Assembly: GCA_037576195.1 (NCBI GenBank)
Contig: CM075101.1
Location: 28,086,001 to 28,150,000, forward strand
Direction of reading: 5' to 3'
Source: Phytoseiulus persimilis
Taxonomy: Eukaryota > Arthropoda > Arachnida > Mesostigmata > Phytoseiidae
DNA: 64,000 bases
Shown piece by piece: positions 1-13,722 of the stretch (position 1 is the stretch's first letter; the number at the start of each line of letters is the position of its first letter). The notes under the pieces are model-generated. The model had not been told where the DNA came from and made no database searches. It saw only the letters and a program-made list of their open reading frames with translations. The translations under genes were made by a program, and so were the position numbers.

Positions 1-3000
1 GACTCCGTGTTCCGGAGCCAGCTCGGGCTTCTCGCGTGCGTCGCGGAGCAGCATTCCGATTTTCCGGCAAAGCCGCGCGGAAACCAGCCGCTCGACTACT
101 GTAATTAATATCAATGAAAAGGCGTAGCCAGCCGAGCCTCGGGAGACTCCCGCGGCTTTAACAAACTTCGCCGCTCGCGCGATTCGAGGGCCGCCGTCGA
201 CACACGATGACCGTCAAATGCCGTCGACAGCCGACCACCGTGCTCGCGAGCACATACATGGTATGCGCGGCGCGTTTGCTCGGGATCGCCCGTGACTCTA
301 TCGCTGTCAAGTAAACTGTTACGATCAACATCATACAGGGCGCCGTCGACGGTGTTCTGTCACGGAAGTTAGTCTTTGCGGATGTGACGTTAGCGCTTTT
401 GAATTCCCGAGAGGCGGGCTGCTGTTCGCGCAGCAGACTAGTCTGATACATTGTCTTCAGTTGGTGCAGGCCTGGTGTTCTGTCGAGGACGGTGATCTCG
501 CGGGACAGGGATTCATTCATCTCAAGTTCCGTCGTAGAATCCCGTGCTGATGTCGACGAGGAGTTTGTACGCACGTTCTTTCTCAGAGGTGACCGGTGGC
601 ACGACCGCGGTTTCCACGAGGGGAGCCCTGGGAAGCATCTCCAGAGAGTCCAGTCGCCGCTCAGGAACCTAAACTTTCGCAGTCAGGTGTCCGGGGGTGG
701 CAGTTCCGTAGTTCTCGGTGCGAATGAGAATACCGTAGAACTCCAGCTCGGATCGTTCAATTCAGCAGAGACTGAACCGTTTCCCGCGCGACGCGCTCCA
801 TTTCAGCCCCGTAGACGGCCGTTACCGGGGATTCTTTCATTTCTTATTATCAGAAGATCAGTCCGATAGGGAAATGATTCCGCCAACCCTCGCCCTGATT
901 GCCTCTGGTCGGAGGATTTCTGGATTTAAGGAGCCGGTTCGCGATCCTTCGACAACTGCTTTCCCTGATTTCCGAAAGGATACTGGTCTCTGAAGAGAAT
1001 CAGACTGGAAATGATGGGGTTGAAGTCCTCAAACAGAGTATGAACTCATCTCCCAGAACACTCCTCTTACAGAGAGATCACGTCCCAGACGACTGCGGCG
1101 ACGGATTCGGAACAGTCCTTCCCCCGATACCCCTTGACTTTAGGGTGTCTTCCGATGCCCGATCCGGCCGCCTCGAAACGATTGTCCCACTCCTCGGGAA
1201 GTCATTCAGAGAGGTGCAAGCTATAATGCATCTGTATCAGGCTCGCAGAGGGGGCGGACCGGTCCCCTCATCTGAGTTGGAACGAACTCGGAGAGCCCGT
1301 GGCACCGAGAGAAGATTTCGTTTGTCCGGCGAGCGATCAGGGAAACCCTCTCAGGATGTGGCGGAATGCCTGAACCGACCCCCGGAGGCGGCCATCGGGT
1401 TTGGATCATGCGTCGCGGGCGCAAAGACTAGACCTCAGATCCAAGGGTTCAGCGTAGTTCTCAGAATACAAATAAGTCGCACAGGTAGGACACTCCGGCA
1501 GAATTCCAAGATTGGTGCATCGGAAGAGATTCTCCCATAAGATCGACGATTCCGTTCAAAGGGGAAGCCAGTCTACACGATGGCACTTGCGATGCAGATA
1601 TCGCACTCCGGGCTTGATTGAGAAAGAGAGAGAGATGAATCAGCTCTTTGCGAAGCGAGCTCTCCCGGGAGAGAGCTGTAACCCTTCAAACCGTGGCTTG
1701 ACCTTGATCTTGGTCAATGACTCCAGAAGAGCCGCGTTCCCAGGAACAAAGTTCCATGTTGATTTCCCCGCGACTGTTCCCTTGGGCAGGTTACTGTCGG
1801 CTTCCTCTGTTGAGGAAGTGCCAGGCTGATCACTGTGCCCGATTCGCGAGCCGCGCTGACAATGCCGTCGAATAGGGACTTCATACCTACTCTCAGAATC
1901 TCCTCGGTCACTCATTTCACCAACAAAGCGAAAGTCAAGCCATCAAAGCCCTTCACTTGTGTTGGCTTCCTAGGGCTGATGAAGCGAACCCGTCGATTCG
2001 CCCATACGAACGCAGATTGGGTCGCTCTCTCCAAAGAAAACCAGGAAAAATCTTTCGACGTAATTTCCGTCGTCCGTCAAACAGGAGCCACGATGCGCAG
2101 GAAGGTTTTTTTGAGACAAACTCGAAGCTGTCATCAGATCGAACCATGCTGGACAAGCATCGTTCTCGGATGAACAACGCCACGTTTTCGCGGGCGATTT
2201 CAGGATCGAAGTACCATACCTAAACCTCGCGGAACAGTCATTCGGCGTCAAGGAGGGAAACGATACCAGACTTGACTGAAAGTGAAATTCTGCCGATGGA
2301 CGTCTTGCACAGCTGAAACGCAACAACCGCAACACCGAGAACTACGAAATCACATTTCTTGTTCCGTTCGTTGCCGACTTATTCTCAGGCGAGACCTAGT
2401 GCCGCCGTCACGAGCCTCATACGAAATGCGACAACACACAGCAGCCGGCAAACAGCCCCGAACCACAGGATTGAATGAGGAGCTCGTGGCAGCAATCTGT
2501 GCCGTCATCTTTTACAAGAGAAACGTGTGGTCACAAGGCGTCCGGGCCGTAGGAGATATTGCCCTCAACGCAGAATTGATGGACACATGATACTTTGCAT
2601 TCGGCAGACGTTCTCTTCAATCAAGCGACTTGACGGAACAATTCTCGGTGGGTCTGTTTGTTCAGCCCAACGAACGAATCACTGAGGATCATCCGTCTCG
2701 GAACTCTGTCCTTGATGCTGCCGAGACTTCCACCAGTTGCCCGATCCAGGTTCTTTTTCGGAAAAGGCTCCGCTTTGTGGTCGATCCGGTCGAGTAGCTG
2801 CGTCAAGAGCTAGCAGCTGCCGCAGAGGAACGGAAGCTAAAGAAGCGAGCAGAAACGGGAGGCAAATCCTCCGAGAGGTCCTCAAAGGTGGAGCGAGCGC
2901 CGTATCATCGTCGAGACACTCCACGGTGACAGAGGCAGTTGCGCAAAGAAGCGACAACTTGACTTGCGCTCTCCGCCGAACGCAGTCCGCAACTCACTGG

Positions 3001-6000
3001 ACAAGCATGAATCAGCAGCTTCCAACGGGTCCAAGCCCGTCGGAAACCTGAGAATTCCGACGACGCTGAGAGGGGACGGGTGCTGCCATAACGGTTTTAG
3101 CAAGGGTCCCCGCAACCGTTGGAAGCTCCAGTAGCACCTTTTCAGCGACCACTCAACTCTGGCAGCACGAACTTAAAGACTAAGGGAAAACTCAAACAGA
3201 CAATTCGAAAACCAAGGAGGAAAGTCGCGGAAGACAAAAGAGTTGCCGACGCACGGAGGAAGGAACAGACGGGAGGCTTTGCTTGAGCAGATTTCGGGTG
3301 GAATCAAATTTTGTTCACTTCCCCGGCTCCATGCCTCTGAGAAAACTCCCCCGTTGTGTATAAGCTCTTATCGCAGGCCGTAACCGACCAGGATCGCCGC
3401 ACTGTGGAGCAGAAGAATGAATATCTGCAATTCTTCTCCCATGGAAGAAGCGGTAGACATCGAGTGGGAGACAGCAGGTCCGCAAGTAGCTTTTTCCCGG
3501 GCAGGAAAGTGGAGAGCCCCGTTCCATTCGTCACATTTTCGGGACTCAATCGCGCATCTGACCTGATCGAGAGCTCAACGGACGCGGCCGCAAAGAGCCG
3601 TGGCGGCCCAGACAGGATTCGAGCGAAGTCCATCGCTGAAGTCTCCAACAACGCCGACAATCTCATCTCGTCATAACGCGAGAGGCAAGTGTCCGCCATC
3701 AAAGTAGGTCGGAGTAGCAGGCACGACCGTATCTCAGGAATGGTTGGACGCGGGGAACGGGTGAGGAAACGCGCACTCCCCAACGTAACAGGTCGGATTG
3801 TTCGTTCAAGCTCGAGCGGGAAGAAGAAGGAAATGTAAGGTAACCCGACTCGCGTGTTACCAGCCCGCCGGACCATATCCCCTTCCGTCAATGGATCCGC
3901 AGGGAGAATGTTTTCGAGATTTTTAGCCGCTACAACGGTTCTCTCGTCGGATGTCGTCCGCGCTTACAGCTCACATATCTGACTCGACATGATCCCCCAA
4001 GTCGGTCTCAAGGGGAAACCACAGTAAAAGGAGAATGAGTGCCAACGCGAAATGTAACATTCCGGAGAAGCCGTCAAGCGACAGTCAAGCCGTATGCTCC
4101 CTTTTCGACTGCTGTCATCTTGCGGTCTGATTCCCGGCCAGGCCGAGAAGCCGTCTTTCTTTCCGTACCTGGCTCTCGTGTCTCCGCTTTCCTTCCCCTG
4201 TCCGCAGTCGATGTCGAGAAGGGTCCCTCCGAGAACGGAAGCGACTGGATCCAACTCGCGGAAGATCCTCGGGTGTCTTTCTGCCCCTGCTCTTCGCGGA
4301 ACGTCGTTTGCGGGGCGTGTTCGGAATTCCTCTCGATACCCGGATTTCGTGAGACTCCCCCACGTCACGATGGGCCGGCATCTCGTTTTGTTGCGACATT
4401 TCACCTGATTCGCTCACGCCATCTCGTCCGGCCCCCGACGAGGCCCCGGGCCCCGTGCGTCCTTGACGATGCGCGGATTCCCTTCGCTTCAGGCCAATTT
4501 TCGCTCGGGGTGTTTGTCATCCATCTAGCCCTCAACCGGCTCAACAATAGAATATCAACGATACTGGGGCACGACAAGGGGAACGCTCGGAGCCGATGCG
4601 AGTACGAGATGAAGGAGCGGGGTAAGGAAAACATGCCGCGGAGCAGATCGAACACTGAATTATCCTGGGAAAATGAAGTGGTATTCGTTGTCAGCACGCG
4701 ATCCGGAATGCGTTGGGAGGAGTCGCAGCTCCACGACGGAACGTGAGGATCGGACTCCCGTCCGCTGATGGCATTCTGGCGACCCCTGTCTCGGATGATT
4801 GTCTCAGCGCGTATCTCGACGGAGCAGAGGGCACGCGACGTACCGTTACTCAACACGAAACACAGCGCGACGTGGGCTGGAATCCTTGGAAAAAAATGCG
4901 GGTCATCTGAGCCAGCTACTCTTCACCATTTTTATTCCGAGAAGGCGCCGCGGATAACCTTCAGCTGACCGGGGGCGAGCCAGCTCAGAGGTTACGGGAA
5001 GAAAGAACACCGATGAACGCACTTCGACCGAAACTCAAGGAAAGTCATGCATTCTCGTGTCGGCACGTTGCTGCTCATGCATCGGTTCAGGTTGCTCGCA
5101 TCCCCTCGGGTTCTGTTCGCGACGGACCGGTTGGATGGGTCGGCAGCGGGTAGGAAGACTAACGATCATGCAGCATTAGGATCCAGTTTTCAGGTAGTCT
5201 GGAGCAGCCTGTACCTCATCTGCTGGCGAAACCAAACCTCTGGAACAGTTGTCACACAGGTGATACGCAAAGTTTGATCTATCCGATCGCGTCGCGCAGC
5301 ACGGCAGAGTATTGTATCATCAGGAACTCATCCTCGACGGTGGTCTCCCGCAATCAAGGCGAAACGGGACACACGCTAATCGATCCCCATCCCGCATGAA
5401 GACACATCGGAATAGCTGAGCAGCTAACAGAGGATTATGGAGCGCCCCGAGGCAGTTCCTCATCGCCGTGATTGCCTCGACGACAAGCAATCCCCGTAGC
5501 GAGTTTAGCCTGAAACCACGAGGACTGAACAGACATGTTTTGAATATCAGGCTTTTGAATCCGCTCGCAAACCAGGAAGTCAACGGAATGAACAGAAGAA
5601 GTCGACAATGCGAGAGAATCTACCCGCGCAGCCCTCCTTGGACAGCCCCAGATACCCGGGAGTTTTTTGAAGCCCCGGTCGCGTAGCCTTGCCGAACTCC
5701 ATTCATACATTTTTTTCCATCCAGCGAAGCGCTCCAGCACTGGCAGCCGAAGGCGGCTCCCCGAAGAACCGGAACATGACGGGACCATCGTGCCGAAAGT
5801 GAGCCATTAGTCCTGCGAACCGGTTGAACAGCTCTTCGATCCTTCCTGAGATTTTTGAGGTCTGGCGAATGACTTCTGTCAACCAAGACCTTCCAACAAC
5901 GCTGTCAAACCATTAGTGGGCGTTGCCCCCTCTAGGAGGGTCAACGACCGCCCTTTCTCTCATGCGCCGGACTTCGATATTCGATTCAAAAACACTTTCG

Positions 6001-7666
6001 CAGACGAATCGGCGAATTCCGATCTTGTAGCGCTCGTACTCAGCACACGAGAGGATGATCAAATGTTCGAGTTCCAACGCTCCAGTCAGGAGGGGGACCC
6101 GAATTCACTCAAAGCTCCCCGATGCAGAGCTATTCGGTCGAAACAGTGACGATGGTTGAACGCCCGAGTGATTCCAGCGTGTTCCGGCGAACCCAGCCAG
6201 CACTCTGGGTTGCGCGTCGCGACTCATTCATCTTGCACTTGGCGACAGGGCTTGTCCACTGACTGAGTCAGGGACGACGGGCAGGCAAAAAAGAGCACCT
6301 CCGACTGCTCCGAATAGAGTGGAGCCCTATCCAGAGCAAGGACGTGCCCCACCCGCAACTGAGCTCTGCCGTTCAGATCAACGTGACGCCGCGCGTTGAT
6401 TCTTATGCTTCTGCCTGCGCCGAGTGAGCCCGGGCTTCCGTTGGATTCCAGAATGTCGGCCGAACGAGCGGCCAACAAGCAGCCTTTGAGGGAATCTCGA
6501 TTATCATTACCAGCCAGAGCTCTGCGTCGCTTGCGCAATCACCCACGTGCGCAGACTCCGTTTGATCTGAAACGCTCCCACTTCTGAAATTCCACTCGAG
6601 GACTCTGCCCTGGGATTCATCTGACCTTTTCAGCAGAACTTACTTCCCAAGAGGACAAAACCCGATCCGCACTCGGCGGCTGGGTGCCTACCCGGTTGCT
6701 CGCTCGCTTGATGCCTGGCTGGCCGACTGAATGACTGACGGATCCTGAGCCGACATGCTCGCCCGACAGGGTTACGATATCGGCTCAAAATATCGACCAG
6801 GGAGAGGATCTTCATGGATCCTCGTGCACATCAAGCACGCAATGCTACTGAGCCCCCGGTCGACAGCCTTGGAAAGCAGAAATCCAAGCCCGAGCCCATC
6901 GATGAAACCTTCTTGACAGCCCTTCAACTAGCGTGAAACTGTTGCTGCCTTTTATCCGGGCTGCCCGCCGGCCTGCTCAATGGACATCGTTTGAAGAACA
7001 CCCTGGCGGCGTAGGGATACTCGAGACAAGTGTTTGTCTCGAGCCGCTTCGGACTCTATTAGTGAGATTCACTTCGGCGTGAAATCAGACGGACGTAGGT
7101 TCCTCCTCCTGTCCCGCTTCCCTCTTTCCTGGGAGCCCGCGTCGGAAATGAAAACTCACTCGGTATTCCCGGAGGCCTCCGCGCCAGCCAAACAGAGCGA
7201 CCGACGACACCGTGAGCCAGTCGTGTGAGAATTCATGAGAATCGGAGAGAGGCGTAGATGTTGAAGAAGGACTTCTCAGGATGCAGGCCATGAAGTCGGA
7301 CGACAGAATTCGTTGTGCTTTGTGTTCTCTTAATTCATCCATCCATTCGTTCATACATCAAGCTGAATGCCGGCTGCCTGCCGGTCTGCAGGGAGGAAAT
7401 GGCGCATTTAATTCTCCTATTATACTTCGGAATCCGCCCGCATGATCCGCGGAATGGCCTGGCCGACCGCGCGCCCGGTCTCCCGCCCTCCGGAGCAGGC
7501 TCCCCGAGTCGGCCTTGACGGCTTGCCAAGGTTACGACATTGATTCGGGGAAGCGTCGATGATTGAAGGCACTCGTTGGTCATCCCGCCATCGCCCGAGT
7601 GGCTGATTTGTCGCTTCCAAAGGCCGCGGTCGGCAGAGCGACGAGCCGAGCGCGGGCCAGCTCAAA

Positions 7667-7703
<37 letters not shown>

Positions 7704-9690
7704 AGGAAATCCATTAATAACGTCAATCCCATCCCCAGCCCGAAAAAATCCGTCTGCAGAAGCGTGGCCGGCCCACGACAAAAGTTGTCTCAACCGCTGC
7801 ACGACGGAGAAACAGGGCAGCGAGCAGGAGCGCCCTTCCAAGTTACAAGTGCGGGAGACAGTTCATTCAGTCAGCTCGCGCGGCAATGAAATCGGAGACT
7901 TGCACTGCATCGGATAACTCTCAGCCCGCTCCCAACACAACCAGTCGACCGGAGCAACCAACGCGGTGGCAGAAGCAACCGATCCGAGAAACAAGCAGTT
8001 AGCCGGCCAGCGGGCGAGCGAGCGAGCGAATCAGGCAGTCCGAGCAAAAATAGCAAGTCATCTAACAGTCGAGTGTACACTTCAATCTGAAGAGAGAGTC
8101 GCGAAACTCTCCCTCTCTGCCTGCAACGCCTGTTCGCTGGCCTTGCGGCCTGCCTCGCTCCTTGTTCATCGACGGTTCAACTCTCCAGGACCGAGAGTAT
8201 TTTTTCTCCAAGCTCACCCCGCGAAGAGCACCTGTAAACGAATTCATACGATGTTCCGGAAGATCGTCCAGAAATTCTCGGGAACCGGCTTGAGGGAGCC
8301 GAAGTCCCGTCGGAGTCTGCTCCTCGCAGGCCAAAGGTGGCCTCAGCTCCTTCCATGGCCCTATTCCTCCTCGATATATGCTGGGGCGTTTGATCGACGC
8401 CGAGCCACTACCGCACGCCGACTCGATCACGACGATTTCGAGATCCGCGAGCAGGTGCCCCGCTTGCGAGTCTCAGGGTTTGGTTACAAGGAGGGAGGTT
8501 TCCCCCCGAGTTCGCGTTCTCCCGCTGTACTTCGAATGCCGACACCTTTGCCCCGCCGCGTATCCGTTTTCACGCTGTCAGTATCCTCCATGTTCGGATT
8601 TTGTTGCACACGTCGACGCAGCTGACGGGGATGGAGGCAGGTGACGTTGGGTGACTCGGGAAGGATGTCAACTAATGAAAAAACCTCTCGGAGAGCTCTC
8701 AAAAGACAGACGAGGCTGTCGCTCCAGCATGGAAACAACTCAGTCACCGAGCCGGGAAATAGCACTCAATGAACGGGAGAGAGTGTGCGAACTAATTCAT
8801 GGACTGGATAACGGAACCGGTCCCGCTGATGTTTTGGCCGCTTGTGCGCCAGCGCCTCGTTGCAACTATACAGACCTTGTTCACTTTGATGAAAGCGAAA
8901 CTCCGTCTACGAGGCTCGTTGTGAAGGTGCACCACATCAAGAGCTGCCCCCGCCGGAGCAACAGTGGCTCCCCCCGCGCCGCCCACCCCTAGCAGGGGCG
9001 CTATGGGCGCCGAGGGGCGCCTCAAAAGCTCGTTGAAGCCTTGCCCGGAGCGATCGGCGAGAAAATCGCTGTTCTTCCGATGTTGACCAGCTTGCCGAAA
9101 CGGCCACCAATGAAACACCTTAGCCTCCTGTTGGGGGGGATTCTTGGCGGACTTCGGATCTGCTGCCGACTTCTTCTTGGTCGCAGGATCGTTGCGCGCC
9201 ACTATAAACTGCTAATACACATTGCGGACCGATGAGACGCAGTTCATGCCAATCACGGCTGGGGCGAAAGCACATCACACGCACACAAAGCACAAACAAC
9301 GACTTCAGGGAGATCGACCACGCATTAGACCGCCGACTTGCTAGCGCGCTCCCTGTTCGCTCCGACCAGATAATGCTCCGTTCACGTTTGGCGCCACAAA
9401 AGCCCGCCAGGCCGCTCAAGTTCAAGTCGAAGCCACATCTGGGGGCGGGGGACTCAACAGGTAGAAAGGACTCTTCCAGTGGGAATGGGATCGAGAGGAG
9501 GAGGGGTCGTGTGCTGCTTTGGGAACGGCTAACGTGGCGCCCTCTTGCAATCGTTGGGAACGTTCCGGGAAGCGTCTCGTGCGAGCAAGCAAGCGGCCCA
9601 CCAACCCCTGAGCGGGCGCAACAAGCGCGCACCGAACCAGGCCGCAGCCAGGCAAAGGCGAGCAAGACGGAACCTCGGGACGGCTAAACT
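1..9690. other. No gene recognised
   Basis: I found no coding exon here that matches a family I know. Many overlapping open frames of 60-210 codons occur on both strands, but they overlap each other, lack recognisable motifs and fit the GC-rich composition. Part may be upstream sequence or introns of genes outside the window. The only clear structure is a CA microsatellite near 7.7 kb. Confidence 0.4.
7669..7702. repeat. (AC)17 microsatellite
   Basis: A pure run of about 17 AC dinucleotides. It reads through several frames as alternating Thr-His, which explains the Thr-His tracts predicted there. Confidence 0.97.
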
Positions 9691-10031
9691 TAGACAGAAC
9701 AATTAAAGCTCAGTCTGGATCGGGCAAGAGAGCAGGAGCAAGCGGGATGGTTTACGATTCCGTTCGGCTATAAAAAGCAGGTGCTGCCTCTCTGGCTGCA
9801 GCAGCAACACTTGCCAGAGCAGCTGCAGTTTGGAGGACGGTTCAGAACTCGAAGAAAGCATCTTGACTCGGTGCTCGGCCCTGTCAGAGCTGAGTCGTAA
9901 CTCTCGTGAAGGCTTCACTACACGAGCGGTGGCGTCGTTATGATCAATTGACAAACAGCTGAACGATTTGTCGGGCGTCTGCGTCACCCGCTCCTTCCTG
10001 GCATCATCGTCGGTTTCGCCACTCACCCGCA

Positions 10032-11290
10032 TCAGGTCCAGCCCTGAGGTAAACGTTCCCTCTCGAATTTTCCGCGCTTCGCTGTGTCGGACCGACGGGG
10101 AAGAAAGTCCCGGATAGAGACTGATGCGTTCAACTCACCTGATCTTGGCGATTCTCCGCGTCGCCGTCGTGTTTCGTGTCTTCTGTGGAGCTCCCTCCAG
10201 TTTTTTTCTTCGTATTCGCTTGCATGCGGAGATTTCGAGTCCCTTCAACGATCGAAGAGATCGTGGAGGAGTCTTCGGACGACATCTCCAGGGAGACGGC
10301 CTCCGTCTCTGTGGATTGCGCGGGTCGGTCAGTTCTGCTTCCAGAGATCAACAGGCCCATCCACCTCAATTCTGGAGCACGATAGGCCCTGGCTCTCGTT
10401 GGTCAGTATGCGTCGCTCTGCTCAACTCACGCTGGGATTCTACTCACCTATTTTCACGTCTCTATCGCGCTCCACCGTGCGAGTTCTTACGACGAACGGC
10501 GAAGGAATCGCGTGCTCTCCTCCCAAGAGTATCTCGAGACGGTCCATGTCGTGTTCTGAAGGAACGAAATCGCTTAGTCAGCCATGCCTAGTTGATAGCC
10601 GCCGTAGATAGTTGAGACTGAAATTTGCAAACTCCGTCTCCTGCCGAACCCGAAACGTTCAGGTTATCGTGGAGGGAGCCGAATATTATCTGCTCTCGAT
10701 CGCGTAGTCGTTTGTCGTCCCACAATGAATGCATCATTGCCTGCGTTCCAAGTTGCAAAAATCAGAACAGGCTCAAGCGCACTCTGAACGGTTCCACCAT
10801 GTATTTTTGGAAAGCGAGAACCATTCTTCTACCAAGGTGTGAGCGATAGAGGGAACGCTGGTGGACATATCGGACACGGGGAACAAGGCGTGGGAGGAGG
10901 CGGCGTTAGACTTGCCTCGGAACCAATATAAGCTCAAGACTGAGCTCTCACAGATATGCGCGGAATTCGTTCTGACGAGGTTCGCTTCCGTGCGCCGGAT
11001 CAGTCGGATCTGATTTCTCTCCGCGACAAGGATATCCCAATGCACCTCAAGAGATGGACGATTCTATGCAGAGAGGAGAAATTCCCTGTGGTGGTCGCAC
11101 GAGATGTATGAGCCTAGAACAGGCAACCTCAGGGTCCACTCAGACAGTTGAATCTTCGATGAAGTTCGGCCAAAGATCTCATCGATGCTCATACCATGCA
11201 TCGAGGCGTGTTCCTTCCGGAGTTCCACAGGAAGACATGCACTGACATCATAGTCTCCGGGAAGAATTCAGGATCGCGAGGGATCTCATC
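10032..11290 (-). CDS. Unrecognised gene, C-terminal exons (candidate)
   Basis: Several minus-strand segments look like exons of one gene whose product I do not recognise. The best pair is 10555-10448 and 10371-10139. The first opens after a TTCAG acceptor with HDMDRLEILLGG and ends at a GTGAGT donor in phase 1. The second continues in frame with LRWMGLLISGSRTD, then a Ser/Glu-rich tail, and ends at a GTGAGT donor in phase 0. A short terminal exon at 10043-10032 (GWT then stop) would fit. Upstream candidates are near 10.95-11.04 kb (VHWDILVAERNQIRLIRR) and 11.19-11.29 kb (acidic, DDEIPRDPEFFPETMM). The gene may be separate from the ankyrin gene at 13.7 kb or its distal end. Exon joining above 10.56 kb is uncertain. 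Confidence 0.35.
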
Positions 11291-13722
11291 ATCCTCGAGG
11301 AAAAGCAGGCAGGAAGGCCCTCCAGGCCACAGACTCTCGGCGTCGTCATCTGTATGGCATCCGAAGCAGCCACAGATCAGCGTTGGGCGTCTTGCCGGAG
11401 GGACCCACTGTGAAACTCGTAGACAGATCGATGAGTAGACAGGCCAACAGACGATTTGTCAAGAGCAGTTTGACAACAAAGACGATGAGACCGAGTCAAA
11501 CGGCATGAAGAAGAAGAAGGATTGTGTTTCTCGGTCTAATATGCACAGGTCAGAGACTGCCGGCAATACCAGGTGAAAGTCGAAGGGCTCGCTGGGGGTC
11601 CCTCGCTCAAGAGCGCGCTCACTACGAGCGACCATCCTCCATCGAGGAACCATACTTCTCGGACAACACTTTTCCTCCCGGCAATGGTGGGAATTTCTAT
11701 ACATGATCCGATCTCGTTTGACTCGGCCGCTGCGGCGTGCTGAAGGTACATATGTGGGGGACGCGACAGCTTCGTTCCGCTTCCGTGATCGACACAGTTC
11801 GACACACTCAGCTCAACCTCCACTTCCTGGGAGGATGTCAACAATGACAGTTCTGCAGGCGCGTCGGTCTGGATCCGGCATGTTCCAGACGCATGAGGCC
11901 GGAAAGTTCAGTTCCCAAGCATCGCTTGACTCGCGTCGCTGCCGCTTCCAGTTGGACCTCGATGCGTACTGGAAGCAGCCGTTCCTCGTTTTTCGCGAAT
12001 GAAACGGCATCATCCCGGCAAACCTTGGCACCCACGCGACAAACGCGAATTTATTCGGGCTTCATTCCCTTCCGCGCGCACGCATCAGCAGCCGCTCGTA
12101 GCGAGGGCGGATCAGTTACTCCTGAACGGAGCGACTCCGAATCATGGGAACCGACTCACAGTCACAGAGTCCGAACTACTACACTCTTGACAGAATCCAT
12201 CAGTCGAAGTTGGGAAAAGGCACTCGGCAGCTCGTTTTGCGGACGATCTCAGCGAGTTTTCTCGAGTTCCCGAGTTAAGAGAGCCCTCACTTACCGACAT
12301 CGGTGTGAGTCTTCGCGGTGAGATTTGTGGTGACGGTTGGAGGTAGATTATAATCGCGTTTTTCCGAGATCACTCTGTCGTATAGAGGAAGGTTCTCCGA
12401 TGTGAAACGGCTCGACGCTCTGTACCTGTTGAGACGGAAAATTGATTCTCCGTTGAGTGAGATTTTTTTCTTATCCGGCTGGTTTCGATACGAAGTGTTT
12501 GAATTCGCCCGCAGCATGAATGGGAACGTTTCGCCCGAAGCCGAACGGACAACAGACTTATAGAGAATCGACGACTTTAATCACCCGGAGACAACAGCAC
12601 AGCAACATGGACAGCGGTTCGGGCTTCTCAGAGACGAGTGAAGTCGAAGAAGTGAAAGCGAGTGGGCGCACAAGAGCTATCGTTCCAAATCGAAAATTGC
12701 CACAAGAGCCTCAAGAAAATCCAAGAGGACCCGACCCTTCGCAAGAAACGGGTGGCGGACGGACGAGTTGAGAAATGCACGTACGACACGAGACGGGGTC
12801 GGTCGACGCGGCTCGCGTCACGCTACAACGGGGAACGTCAGATCGTGTGTCCTCTTCTTAGGACGACCTAGTGATTGCTTCGAGAGTGTCTACTCCGAGT
12901 CGCTTCGGTGCGCTGATTTTCCGATCTAATAAGCTCAGTTCACTGATTTCGTTCCCGTCGACATCCCTCAGAAGGGAAAACACACGTTTGTCCTTAGCAC
13001 TCGACTCTCGTTTTTTTTTCTTTCTCTCCAAAGTGGAGTGAACTTGAGAACTCGTCGGTTGACCTTCTAGGTAACCAGCCAGTCAGGTTTCTAGGCACCT
13101 ACTCCAAAAAGCTCAGAATAGCTCAAAACAGCTTCGAACGGTTAGACAGGGCTGGGTAGGGCAGCTCGATACAGCTTGGAGCTGTGAGGAACAGCCGCTG
13201 ACATCACTTTAGGCCGGGAAGCCAACCAGGTACCGATTCCGGAACCGAGGAGAAGTAGGTTATTCCTCAGATAACGCCGCACACACTGTCACGATTCCGT
13301 AACAATGATGACCCGTTGCGGAAGCCGTGCAGAGGTGTTGCAAGAGGTGCCACTTCTGCGTCAAGTTCAACACAGTATAACAAAGTGAGTTTGGTATGAT
13401 AGACTGCGTGTTTAGCTGTCAGTTATCTAGCTAGCCTCTCCACATGTGTTCAACGTCGGAGAGTTCTAGGCATTTCTGTCTTTTCACATGAATTAGAACA
13501 CTCAGATCCTGTCTGAGAGGGGAACAACCAGAGAAGGGTCGAGAGCGCTCTGAAAACGGCTGTGATTCATGCAAAACCCCGATCGGCACCTAGAGGTTCG
13601 TTGAGTGGTCTTCCACCCGACTCGCGTTGCTCCTACCGTCGCCAGATGGCCAAAAATCGCGACTCCCCTCGTTGAATTCAAGAAAGGAAATCGTTCAAAG
13701 CATCAAATGAGATGAAACCTAC

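Noticed and set aside
899-1540. 213-codon plus-strand frame
   Set aside because: No recognisable motif and competing open frames on both strands; composition explains it.
3304-3891. 195-codon minus-strand frame
   Set aside because: No domain, no splice context, overlapped by other frames of similar quality in GC-rich sequence.
7563-7917. Frames with poly Thr-His
   Set aside because: They are translations of the CA microsatellite.
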